From: Streptosporangiaceae bacterium
GTDB taxonomy: Bacteria > Actinomycetota > Actinomycetes > Streptosporangiales > Streptosporangiaceae
Length of the DNA stretch: 64,000 nt
Direction: 5' to 3'
Assembly: GCA_025934375.1 (NCBI GenBank)
Contig: JAICYD010000014.1
Location: 1-64,000 of the forward strand
The first letter of the stretch is position 1. Each line of letters opens with the position of its first letter. Under the pieces are notes generated by a model. It was not told the DNA's origin and did not search any database. It worked only from the letters and a program-made list of their open reading frames with translations. Below are positions 55,005 to 63,128 of the stretch, one piece after another. A program made the position numbers and the translations under genes.

Positions 55005-55678
55005 TGCTCCTCGATAGCCGGCATCGCGACATCGCGCGCATCGCTCTTACCGCCGCGGGGCGCAAGTACGGGGTGGCGTTCGCTGGCGGCGGCGCGCTGC
55101 AGGTCCACGACGTGAGCAACCGGCGCACCCAGGATGTTGACCTGTTCGTCCGCAACGCCAGGAACGTCGCCAGGGCCGCCCGGGCCATCGCTGCCGCGCT
55201 CGCGCGGGCCGGGTACCGGGTCGAGGTCACCGCGGCGGATGAGGGCCTGTGGGAGTTCGAGGTCTACCCGCATGACCTCGCAGGCTCTGCCGGCCTTGGG
55301 GACGACGCCCTTGACCCCGTGCAGGTGCAGGTGGCGTTCTTCGCCTTTACCGGCACGGTGATCAAGGACGTGGGCCCAGTCGTCACCCTTGACTACCTGG
55401 CAACCCGAAAGACGGTCGCGATCCTGGAACGGCACCAGGTCCGCGATTACGTAGACATCGCCTCACTAGTGGACGCGGGCTACACGATCTCGCGGCTGCT
55501 TCGCATGGCGTTCGCGGAGGAACCCTCGCTAGGCGTTGAAGACGCGGGAGACGCGGGCGTCCACCTAGACCGGATCACTGACGAGCGGATCGCCCGGGAG
55601 CTTCCGCCCGGGAAAGCCCCGCGATGGGTCCGGGACGCGTTCGCAGGCTGGCCTCGCGAGCCAGTGCACACCGGCTAG
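55004..55678 (+). CDS. AbiEii/AbiGii-like nucleotidyltransferase (toxin-like)
   Basis: This 224-residue protein has the minimal nucleotidyltransferase signature: GGGALQVHDVSNRRTQDVDLFV (GG...DxD, about residues 26-47), then a third strand and helical tail. Type IV toxin-antitoxin toxins and MenT-like enzymes share this fold and modify tRNA or proteins. GTG 55004 overlaps the upstream stop (TAGTG), indicating tight coupling to the antitoxin-like gene. The toxin role is inferred from family and context. Confidence 0.7.
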   Translation: MLLDSRHRDIARIALTAAGRKYGVAFAGGGALQVHDVSNRRTQDVDLFVRNARNVARAARAIAAALARAGYRVEVTAADEGLWEFEVYPHDLAGSAGLGDDALDPVQVQVAFFAFTGTVIKDVGPVVTLDYLATRKTVAILERHQVRDYVDIASLVDAGYTISRLLRMAFAEEPSLGVEDAGDAGVHLDRITDERIARELPPGKAPRWVRDAFAGWPREPVHTG

Positions 55679-55778
55679 CCGTGACAGCGAACCGCCGGAG
55701 AACGCTTTTCATCTCCCCGGCGCTGCGGCTCGTTCGGGGAAGAAAGCCTGTACTGGGCGGCTGCCCTTCCGGCTCGGG

Positions 55779-56024
55779 TCAGGCGCTGGTGCGGCCGCCG
55801 GAGTACGGGCAGCGGACCTCCCGGCGCCCGTACTCGGGGTTGGGAACGTACTCGCCCGTCAGTTCGCCGTCGGGGTCCAGGCGCCAGGCCCCCTTGATGA
55901 ACCTGCTGGGCACCGGCGGCTGATGGTCGCCGACAACCTCATCGAGCCACCCGCCACCGGCAGCCCGCGCCGCCTCCCGGATCTCGGATGAGATCTCAGG
56001 GCCTGTCATCGTTGTCTCGTCCAT
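55779..56024 (-). CDS. Conserved hypothetical protein, 81 residues
   Basis: The ORF has SRFIKGAWRLDPDGELTGEYVPNPEYGRREVRCPYSGGRTSA at its C-terminus and a helical N-terminus (ISSEIREAARAAGGGW). The C-terminal pattern looks like a small substrate- or partner-binding module, but no family is assigned. ATG 56024 is preferred over ATG 56066. It stands alone between the nucleotidyltransferase gene and the P450 gene. Confidence 0.55.
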   Translation of the reverse strand: MDETTMTGPEISSEIREAARAAGGGWLDEVVGDHQPPVPSRFIKGAWRLDPDGELTGEYVPNPEYGRREVRCPYSGGRTSA

Positions 56025-56240
56025 GCCGCCAGTATCCACCGTTCCCCCGCCGCAAGGTAGAGCCATCCTTCAGTCTAATTTGTCACATTCGCCCCGCGCC
56101 GAGGCTGTCGTAAACGGTGTTTGTCGAATGCGTTGAGGGTAATTCGCAGTACTGCCCATTTCACCGGGGCCGACGCCGGCGTAATATGACGACATGACGA
56201 CATGACCGTCATCAGCCTGTCCGCTTTCCGGGAGGTGGTC

Positions 56241-57500
56241 ATGGAAATGGTGCCGGCCCGCGGCGAGCCTGTCGTCCCGGCCTATGATCCGATGCGGCAG
56301 TTCTCTCAGCTGGCCGGTGACGTACGTGACCCCTACCCGATGCTGGCGGACTTGCGGGAAACCGCCCCGGTACTGCGGGTCAGCGCCGGGGAGCACGCGG
56401 GCCGGCGGGCGCCCGACGCGAAGGCGCCGACGCTGCCCACGTTGTTCACCGTTTTCCCGCACGAGCATGCGCGGCAGGTACTGACGGACAACGTACGTTT
56501 CTCCTCGGCCTGTCATGCGACGACCATGGGGCACGTCATGGGCCGGACCATCTTGGAGATGGATCCGCCAGAGCATCAGCGCCATCGCGCCCTGGTCGCC
56601 GGGGCCTTCCGCGCCGGCGTCCTCGACCAGTGGGCCGACGTCATCATCGGCGCTACAGTCAATGAGCTGATCAGCGCTTTCGCCGACGACGGCCAGGCCG
56701 ACCTCGTCCGGCAGCTAACCTTCCCCTTCCCGGTCCGGGTGATCTCCCGGATCCTAGGCCTGCCGGAGGCGGACTGGCCCCACTTCCTGCGGCTATCGAC
56801 CCAGCTGATCGCGATCATGCGTGACTGGGACGGGGCGCTGGCAGCAAGCCGTGAACTGCGCGGCTACTTCGCCCAGATCATCGCCAGCCGCCGACGCGAC
56901 CCCGGCGATGACCTGGTCAGCCAGCTTATCCAGGCGGAATCAGACGGGCAGCGCCTCACCGACGAGCAGATTTACCCATTCTTGCTCCTGCTGTTGCCGG
57001 CGGGGGCCGAGACCACCTACCGGTCGTCCAGCAACCTCCTGTTCGGCCTGCTCACCCATCAAGATCAGCTTGATGCCGTGCGGGCCGACCGCAGCCTGCT
57101 GCCACAGGCGATCGAAGAGGCGCTGCGGTGGGAACCGCCGCTGCTGAACGTGCTACGGCTGGCCACCAGGGACCTGGAACTCGGCGGCGTCCCCATTCCT
57201 GAGGGCTCCTTCGTCTCGGTCTCGCTCGGAGCGGCCAACCGCGACCCCGGACGCTACCCCAGCCCGGATACCTTCGACATCTTCCGCAAGCGCAGGCAGC
57301 ACATCTCGTTCGGCACCGGGCCGCACATGTGCCTGGGCATGCACCTAGCCCGGCTGGAGACCCGCGTGCTGCTCAACGCGGTACTTGACCGCCTGCCGGG
57401 GCTGCGCCTTGACCCCGCGGCGCAAGACACCCACATCCACGGCTTGATATTCCGCTCACCGCCAGAGCTGCCCGTGCTGTTCGATCCGGGGCACTCGTGA
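56241..57500 (+). CDS. Cytochrome P450
   Basis: This 419-residue soluble bacterial P450 has the I-helix oxygen-activation motif PAGAETTYRS, the K-helix EEALR and the heme loop ISFGTGPHMCLGMHLARLE with the ligand Cys near residue 364. The DPPEHQRHR segment is also typical. ATG 56241 follows GGGAGGTGGTC; ATG 56202 is less likely. The stop overlaps the GTG start of the sulfotransferase fusion (GTGA), so they are one operon. It probably oxidises a biosynthetic intermediate; no ferredoxin gene is adjacent. Confidence 0.93.
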   Translation: MEMVPARGEPVVPAYDPMRQFSQLAGDVRDPYPMLADLRETAPVLRVSAGEHAGRRAPDAKAPTLPTLFTVFPHEHARQVLTDNVRFSSACHATTMGHVMGRTILEMDPPEHQRHRALVAGAFRAGVLDQWADVIIGATVNELISAFADDGQADLVRQLTFPFPVRVISRILGLPEADWPHFLRLSTQLIAIMRDWDGALAASRELRGYFAQIIASRRRDPGDDLVSQLIQAESDGQRLTDEQIYPFLLLLLPAGAETTYRSSSNLLFGLLTHQDQLDAVRADRSLLPQAIEEALRWEPPLLNVLRLATRDLELGGVPIPEGSFVSVSLGAANRDPGRYPSPDTFDIFRKRRQHISFGTGPHMCLGMHLARLETRVLLNAVLDRLPGLRLDPAAQDTHIHGLIFRSPPELPVLFDPGHS

Positions 57501-59386
57501 GCGTCGCGAAGGCATCGATGGCGCGAGAAACGGCCCTGCCCGGTACGTTCGTGGTGTCCACCGGCCGCTGCGGCTCGACAATGCTGTCGAACATGCTCAG
57601 GCTGAACCCGGACATTCTCAGCCTGTCCGAATTCCTGGCCATGCTCCTGCCCGACCCCTTGCCCCCCGGTGACCTCGACGCGGCGGCCTACTGGCGAGTG
57701 CTCACTCAGCCGCGGCCGTTCTTCACGCACGCGTACCGGCTCGGCATACGCGTCCCAGAGTTCTTGTACCTGCCCGGCGCTGAAAGCAGATTCACTCCGG
57801 CTGACGGGATACCCCCTATCCTGATTACCACGCTTCCGCACCTCAGCGACGACCCTGAAGGGCTTTATGACGAGGTGGGGGCATTCGTCGCGGACCTCCC
57901 CTCGGCGACCGCGGCCGCTCAGCACAGGCGATTGTTCGAGTGGCTGTGCGCTCGCGCGGGTGCCCGCGCCTGGGTCGAGCGGTCAGGCAGCTCACTGCTG
58001 TACCTGAGCCAGCTCACCAGCGCCTTCCCGGACGCCAGGTTCGTTCATCTCTACCGCGACGGGCGCGAGTGCGCCTACTCGATGAGCCGCAACGCGGGAT
58101 ACCGGCTCGGAGCGATCGCCATGATGCTGCACGCGCGCCTAGGCGTATCCCCCTACCTAAACGATGACAAGCCACCGGAACACGTGCCCCCCGACCTGCG
58201 GCCGTTCATGCCCGGCACCTTTGATCATGAGGCATTCGAGCGGTTCGAGGTACCGGTGGCGCAACTCGGCCAGCTATGGTCTGACATGGTCACGCCCGCA
58301 CTCGACATTCTCGACAGCTTGCCCCCCGAGCGCGTGCTGCAGCTCAGCTACGAGGACCTCATCGCCGAGCCAGAACAGGCCCTGCGGCGGCTGGCCCGCT
58401 TCGCCGACCTGCCGCACCGGGATCCAGGCTGGCCCGACCGCGCCGCCTCGCTTGTCCAGTCCCGGCCGCCGCGCTGGCCAGCCCTGCCCGAAGACCAGAA
58501 GAGCGACCTCACCCGCGTATGCGAGCCGGCCATGCGCCGCCTCTACGGCGGCGTGCGGTGTCGTGGCCGGTTATGCGGCTGGCGGGCGGCTCTAGCCACG
58601 GTTCTTTCGGCTGTACATGGCCAGGTATATGTGCGCCGTGACGCCGGGGCGTATTATTGGAATATGCCCGACTACGATCTGCTTGCAAAATTCTACGACC
58701 GGCTTATGAGTGACTCAGCGCTCAGAAGCGAGCAGGTTATGCGTTGCATTGAGCGTTACAACCCAACCGCTGCATCCCTTCTTGAGCTAGGCTGCGGGAC
58801 AGGTGCAGTGCTTCACGGAATCTCGGTCGTGGGTTCACTCTCGGGAATGGACATCTCGCCCATTATGCTTGACCTCGCACGGGCGAGGCTCCCGGGCGCG
58901 GAATTCATACAAGGCGATATTTCGTCTTTCGACCTGAGGCGCAGGTTCGATGTCATCGTATGCACCTACGACGTCCTCAACCACCTGCCGGAGTTCAATC
59001 GCTGGATCTCGTGCTTCGCGTGTGCATCCAAGCATCTGACGGAGGGCGGGCTGTTCATCTTCGATATAAATACAGTTGGCCACCTGAGCAAGGTCGCAAG
59101 CGAAAGGCCTCAGGTGCGTCAATTCGACGGCAACACGGCCATCATAGCCGTCAGCACGGAAGGGCGGTCTGTCTACACGTGGGATGTGCGGATATTCGAG
59201 CATGCGGTCAACAATCAGTACCGGCTCTATCATAGCCAGTTCCGTGAGCTCGCGGTAGAAATCCGCCAGATCCTGGAAGCGATGCCCTCTGGCTTTGAAT
59301 TGCTGGATCTCGCCGACTCCGCCGGGGGTACACCGGACGACGAATCGGAGCGAGCATTCTTTGTCTACCGCAGACGATCGTCATGA
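57497..59386 (+). CDS. Sulfotransferase-methyltransferase fusion protein
   Basis: This is one continuous 629-residue frame. Residues about 12-350 are a PAPS-type sulfotransferase: the 5'-phosphosulfate loop FVVSTGRCGSTMLSNML and the 3'-phosphate motif VHLYRDGRECAYSMSR. Residues about 390-629 are a class I SAM methyltransferase with LLELGCGTGAVLHG (about 429), SGMDISPIMLDLARARL and DVIVCTYDVLNHLPE. The linker is Arg-rich and atypical. The methyltransferase half is lower in GC. In-frame ATG 58664 lies six bases after TATTAT, so a separate leaderless methyltransferase product is possible. It overlaps the MFS gene as ATGA. Confidence 0.85.
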   Translation: MSVAKASMARETALPGTFVVSTGRCGSTMLSNMLRLNPDILSLSEFLAMLLPDPLPPGDLDAAAYWRVLTQPRPFFTHAYRLGIRVPEFLYLPGAESRFTPADGIPPILITTLPHLSDDPEGLYDEVGAFVADLPSATAAAQHRRLFEWLCARAGARAWVERSGSSLLYLSQLTSAFPDARFVHLYRDGRECAYSMSRNAGYRLGAIAMMLHARLGVSPYLNDDKPPEHVPPDLRPFMPGTFDHEAFERFEVPVAQLGQLWSDMVTPALDILDSLPPERVLQLSYEDLIAEPEQALRRLARFADLPHRDPGWPDRAASLVQSRPPRWPALPEDQKSDLTRVCEPAMRRLYGGVRCRGRLCGWRAALATVLSAVHGQVYVRRDAGAYYWNMPDYDLLAKFYDRLMSDSALRSEQVMRCIERYNPTAASLLELGCGTGAVLHGISVVGSLSGMDISPIMLDLARARLPGAEFIQGDISSFDLRRRFDVIVCTYDVLNHLPEFNRWISCFACASKHLTEGGLFIFDINTVGHLSKVASERPQVRQFDGNTAIIAVSTEGRSVYTWDVRIFEHAVNNQYRLYHSQFRELAVEIRQILEAMPSGFELLDLADSAGGTPDDESERAFFVYRRRSS

Positions 59387-60600
59387 TCCATATCGGCCGA
59401 GGCGTGCTGCGGGCCTACGTCAGTCTGTTTGATCAGCGCGGTACCAAGGAGTTCGCGGTCGCCGGCTTTGTCTCGCGGCTTACCTCGTCCATGGTTTTCG
59501 TTAGCCTGATCCTTGCGATCACCGAGCGCGGCGGAGGGTACGCCACGGCCGGGGCGGTGATCGGGGCGCTCACGCTGGCCGCTGGCCTGGCCCTTCCGGT
59601 GCTCGGCGGGCTGATCGACCGCTACGGGCAGCACCGCGTGCTTGTCCCCCAGACGCTGGCCTTTGGTGTGCTGATGCTGCTGCTGACAGTCGCCGTGGAG
59701 GCGCGCGAGCCAGAGTGGCTGCTCGTCGTGCTGGCTGCCGCCGCCGGGGTAGCGATGCCAGTGGCGGGCCCGCTGGTGCGGGCTCGGTGGACCAGGATCT
59801 ACCAGGGCACGGACAAGCTTCGCATCGCCTACGGCTTTGAGAGCGCCACCATCGAGACCGTCGAGATCGCCGGGCCTATCCTGGTCACCGCGCTGGTCAC
59901 CGGCATCGGGCCCCTGGCGGGACTTGCCGCCGTGCTGACCTGCGCGCTTGGCGGAACACTGGCCCTGGCCGCGCAGCGCGGCACTGAGCCCGAGCCGGCC
60001 GGCCGGGTTGCGGGCGGCGGGGTCGGCAACTCGCTGCGCATCCCCGCGCTGCAGGCGCTGTACGCGGCCCGCTTTTGTGTCGGCGCCGTGTTCGGCGCGA
60101 TGCCCGTATCGCTCATCGCGTTCGCGACCGCCCACCACGGCCGCGCGTTCAGCGGCCTATTTCTCGGACTATACGGGGTGACCAGCCTGATCGCCGGACT
60201 CGGTTACGGTGCGCTCACGGGGCAGATGCCGCTTCATCGTCGGCTGGTCGTCAGCGTCGCGCTGTTCGCGGCAGGTGGAGTCCCGCTGCTCGCCGCCCGG
60301 GGGCTGTTCTCCCTCATCGGCCTGCTACCGCTCGCCGGCGTGGCGATGGCGCCGGCGACGGTTACCGCGATGGAGGTCATGCAGCGCGTGGCACCGCCAG
60401 CCTTGCTGACCCAGACGATCTCCTGGGACACCACGGCGATCGCGTTCGGCATGACCGCGGGCAGCTTCCTGGCCGGCGCCGCAATCGCGCCGCTGGGGGC
60501 AGATTATGCGTTCGTGGTACCGGTATGCGCGGGACTGCTCGGCCTGATCGCGGTGCTAGCTGGCAGCAAGCCGATCCGCTCCGCCTGCGTGGATTCATGA
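59383..60600 (+). CDS. MFS transporter
   Basis: This 405-residue membrane protein has about 12 hydrophobic segments and the loop motif GGLIDRYGQHRVLV between TM2 and TM3. Long helical segments such as LLVVLAAAAGVAMPVAGPLV follow. It starts inside the previous stop codon (ATGA), so it belongs to the P450/sulfotransferase operon. It probably exports the pathway product or a modified intermediate. Its 3' end overlaps the convergent methyltransferase gene by six bases. Confidence 0.85.
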   Translation: MIHIGRGVLRAYVSLFDQRGTKEFAVAGFVSRLTSSMVFVSLILAITERGGGYATAGAVIGALTLAAGLALPVLGGLIDRYGQHRVLVPQTLAFGVLMLLLTVAVEAREPEWLLVVLAAAAGVAMPVAGPLVRARWTRIYQGTDKLRIAYGFESATIETVEIAGPILVTALVTGIGPLAGLAAVLTCALGGTLALAAQRGTEPEPAGRVAGGGVGNSLRIPALQALYAARFCVGAVFGAMPVSLIAFATAHHGRAFSGLFLGLYGVTSLIAGLGYGALTGQMPLHRRLVVSVALFAAGGVPLLAARGLFSLIGLLPLAGVAMAPATVTAMEVMQRVAPPALLTQTISWDTTAIAFGMTAGSFLAGAAIAPLGADYAFVVPVCAGLLGLIAVLAGSKPIRSACVDS

Positions 60601-61422
60601 TTCAGGACGTCTGACCGCCCCCACTACCTGGCTGAGATAGGAGATGATCCGGCGTCGCGCCTGCCAGACCTCGTAGCGTACGTCTACCTCGCGGTCGTCC
60701 ACGCGCCAGTAAGCGGGATCGAGGACCTCACGCACGTCACCAATCCACCTATCCCGGCTGGTGTAATGCTCGTCGAAATGCATCGGGCTGGCGATGACCA
60801 GGAGACCGCCCGGCCGCAGCAGGCGTGTCAGCTCGCCCGCCAACGCCGCGGGGTCGTCTACCCGGTCGAGGACGTTCGCGCACGTCACGATGTCGAAGTA
60901 TCCTTCGGGCCTCGGTATGTCCGACGCGGTGACCTGGTAGAGGAGCGCTCGGGGTATCGGCTTGGGCAGGCAGGTGGGCTCGACTCGCCGGTGGTCGGCC
61001 CGCAAGGTAGGGCCAGGCATGGGCACCCACCGGTCGAAATCTTCACCGAGCAGCAGTCGCCTGGCCCACGTGCTGAAGGCGGCCGACGGCTCGGCCAGCA
61101 CTAGTTCTTCCGCGTCGGGCAGGCGCTCGGCTAGCTCATGCAGTAGGCGGCCGGTGCTGCCACCGACGTCACAGACCCGGCGCGCGGTGATGCCCAGGCC
61201 CGCGGCCCAGGTAGCCGTGATGGCCGCGGTCCGCTGGTAGAAGCGCCCTGGCCGGCCATCGCCGATGAGCTCGTCCGATTTAAGGGACTCCGCATCTGCC
61301 GGGGCTTTGGCGCCGTCGGGGCGCAGGTCAGGAAAGAGGATGTCGCCCCACTCATTGCGCAGGTAGATGCCCTGGTACTCAAGTGACGCATAACGGTCGG
61401 CGTTGACCGAAACCGCACCCAT
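60595..61422 (-). CDS. Class I SAM-dependent methyltransferase
   Basis: This 275-residue protein has motif I RVCDVGGSTGRLLHELAERL (about residues 82-101), then ELVLAEPSAAFSTWARR, YFDIVTCANVLDRVDDPAALAGEL and LLRPGGLLVIASP. It is probably a small-molecule O-, N- or C-methyltransferase in the cluster. It lies 71 bp downstream of the acyl-CoA ligase gene on the same strand. It differs from the methyltransferase half of the fusion. Confidence 0.9.
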   Translation of the reverse strand: MGAVSVNADRYASLEYQGIYLRNEWGDILFPDLRPDGAKAPADAESLKSDELIGDGRPGRFYQRTAAITATWAAGLGITARRVCDVGGSTGRLLHELAERLPDAEELVLAEPSAAFSTWARRLLLGEDFDRWVPMPGPTLRADHRRVEPTCLPKPIPRALLYQVTASDIPRPEGYFDIVTCANVLDRVDDPAALAGELTRLLRPGGLLVIASPMHFDEHYTSRDRWIGDVREVLDPAYWRVDDREVDVRYEVWQARRRIISYLSQVVGAVRRPES

Positions 61423-61493
61423 AGCCCCGCCCAGTGGTCGCGTGGAAAGTGGAGACTTCCAATCGTATTTGCATCCCTGTGAAGGCAGTAAAG

Positions 61494-63113
61494 TCAGGGC
61501 GCCGCATAGCGCTTCCTGAGATCGGCCTTGCGAATCTTCCCCATTGGCGTCCGCGGCATGTCATCGAGCACCTCCATCTGCCCCGGCCAGTACCAGTCGC
61601 TGACCCCGGCATCGCGCAGGAAGTCCCTCAGTTCCGCGAGCGTCGGCGGGGATCCGGCCGCGGCCGTCACCACCGCGCAGATCCGTTCGTCCGTCGCCGG
61701 ATCTGGAATGCCGATAAGCGCGACGTCCGCCACCTTCGGGTGCTTTCCGAGCACTGCCTCAATCTCGGCAACCGGCACGTTCGCGCTCTGGAAGATGATG
61801 ATGTCCTTGGTCCGGCCGATCAGGCGGATACCACCCCGCCCGTCGTCGCGGACTACGTCACCGGTATTGAACCAGCCGTCCGCGTCGAGCTCGGCGGCGT
61901 AGATGTCGTCCTGCCTGTAGTAGCCGAGGCACTGAGCCGGACCGCGGACCCACAGCGCACCCGCCCCCTCGTCCAGGCCATCCACCGGGTCGATCCGGAT
62001 CTCCATTCCCCCGGTGGGCCGTCCATCACTGCGCGTCGGCCAGTCTTCGGGATCGCTCGGCCGGGTACACGTGACCGCCCCGTTCTCGGTCATGCCCCAC
62101 AGCGAGAACATCCGCACGCCCAGCGCGGCCCGGACCTCATCCAGGAGCTGCGGTGGCACCGGCGCTGAACCAGACACGACGCTGGCGAGGTGGGTGGCCC
62201 GCGGTGGGCGAGAGCGGGCGGCGGCCAGCAGTTCCCGCACGAAGTGCGGTGAGCCGTAGAAGGTGGTGACGCCGTGCTCCGCGATCAGCTCCAGGCTTGC
62301 CGCCGGATCCCAGGTGTCCAGGCAGACAGTGGTCCCGCCGAGAACCAGCGAGGCCAGCAACCGGGTCACCAGCCCCGCGCGGTACATGTTGCTGTGGGCC
62401 GTGGTGTTGACCAGCGTCTGGTCGAAGCCGAGCGCCTCCGCGTATCCGCGGATCTCGGCGTACAGGGTGTTCTGACTGTGTACAGGCGCTTTGGTGGTGC
62501 CCGTCGTCCCCGAGGTGAACAGGATCACGAAGGGCTCGTCGGGGCCCAGGCGGCAGCCGGCCAGCTCGCCCTCCCGGCCACCGTTCCCGGTCAGGAACTG
62601 CTCGGCGAACGACAGCGTGCCCGGCGGCCGGTCTTCGCCGAACACCACGATGCGCTCGGGCAGGCCGATGTCGCGGGAGAGCGCCAGCGCCATGTCGGCC
62701 GAGCGTCCCCCGAACGTGTTTGTGGCCGCGATGAGCAACCGAACATCGGTCAGCCGGAGCGCGAACTCCATCTCGGCGCGCCCGAACTCGGGGGGAACCG
62801 GAACGATCCGCACGCCTGCCTTAGCGCAGGCCAAGACGAGCGGGAGCATCTCCCAGATGTCGGGCAGCAGGACACCGACGCAGTCACCAGGCTGCACTCC
62901 GAGGTTCACGAGGCCGCGGGCCATCCGGTCGGTCAGCCGGGACAACTGCGCGTAATCGATCTTGTCCGTCCGCCCGGTGGCGAGGTTGTGCCCGACCACC
63001 GCTGTCTTGCCCGGCCGTTCCCTGGCGTGGCGATCCAGGTCGTCGAGGAAGGTCTCGTCCCGCCACCACCCGGCCGCGTAGTGCGCCTGATGGGCCTGGG
63101 TCACGTCGTACAT
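61494..63113 (-). CDS. Acyl-CoA synthetase/AMP-dependent ligase
   Basis: This 539-residue class I adenylate-forming enzyme has the P-loop ILFTSGTTGTTKAP (about residue 190), motif A5 FSLWGMTENGAV, A7-type WFNTGDVV and A8 RTKDIIIFQSANVPVAEIEAVL. The A10 lysine region is TPMGKIRKADLR, with the catalytic Lys of GKIRK. It activates a carboxylic acid as acyl-AMP and then probably a thioester. No carrier protein is visible nearby. It starts 15 bp after the LanB-like gene, suggesting an operon. Confidence 0.92.
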   Translation of the reverse strand: MYDVTQAHQAHYAAGWWRDETFLDDLDRHARERPGKTAVVGHNLATGRTDKIDYAQLSRLTDRMARGLVNLGVQPGDCVGVLLPDIWEMLPLVLACAKAGVRIVPVPPEFGRAEMEFALRLTDVRLLIAATNTFGGRSADMALALSRDIGLPERIVVFGEDRPPGTLSFAEQFLTGNGGREGELAGCRLGPDEPFVILFTSGTTGTTKAPVHSQNTLYAEIRGYAEALGFDQTLVNTTAHSNMYRAGLVTRLLASLVLGGTTVCLDTWDPAASLELIAEHGVTTFYGSPHFVRELLAAARSRPPRATHLASVVSGSAPVPPQLLDEVRAALGVRMFSLWGMTENGAVTCTRPSDPEDWPTRSDGRPTGGMEIRIDPVDGLDEGAGALWVRGPAQCLGYYRQDDIYAAELDADGWFNTGDVVRDDGRGGIRLIGRTKDIIIFQSANVPVAEIEAVLGKHPKVADVALIGIPDPATDERICAVVTAAAGSPPTLAELRDFLRDAGVSDWYWPGQMEVLDDMPRTPMGKIRKADLRKRYAAP

Positions 63114-63128
63114 CGGTCCTCCATGCGG

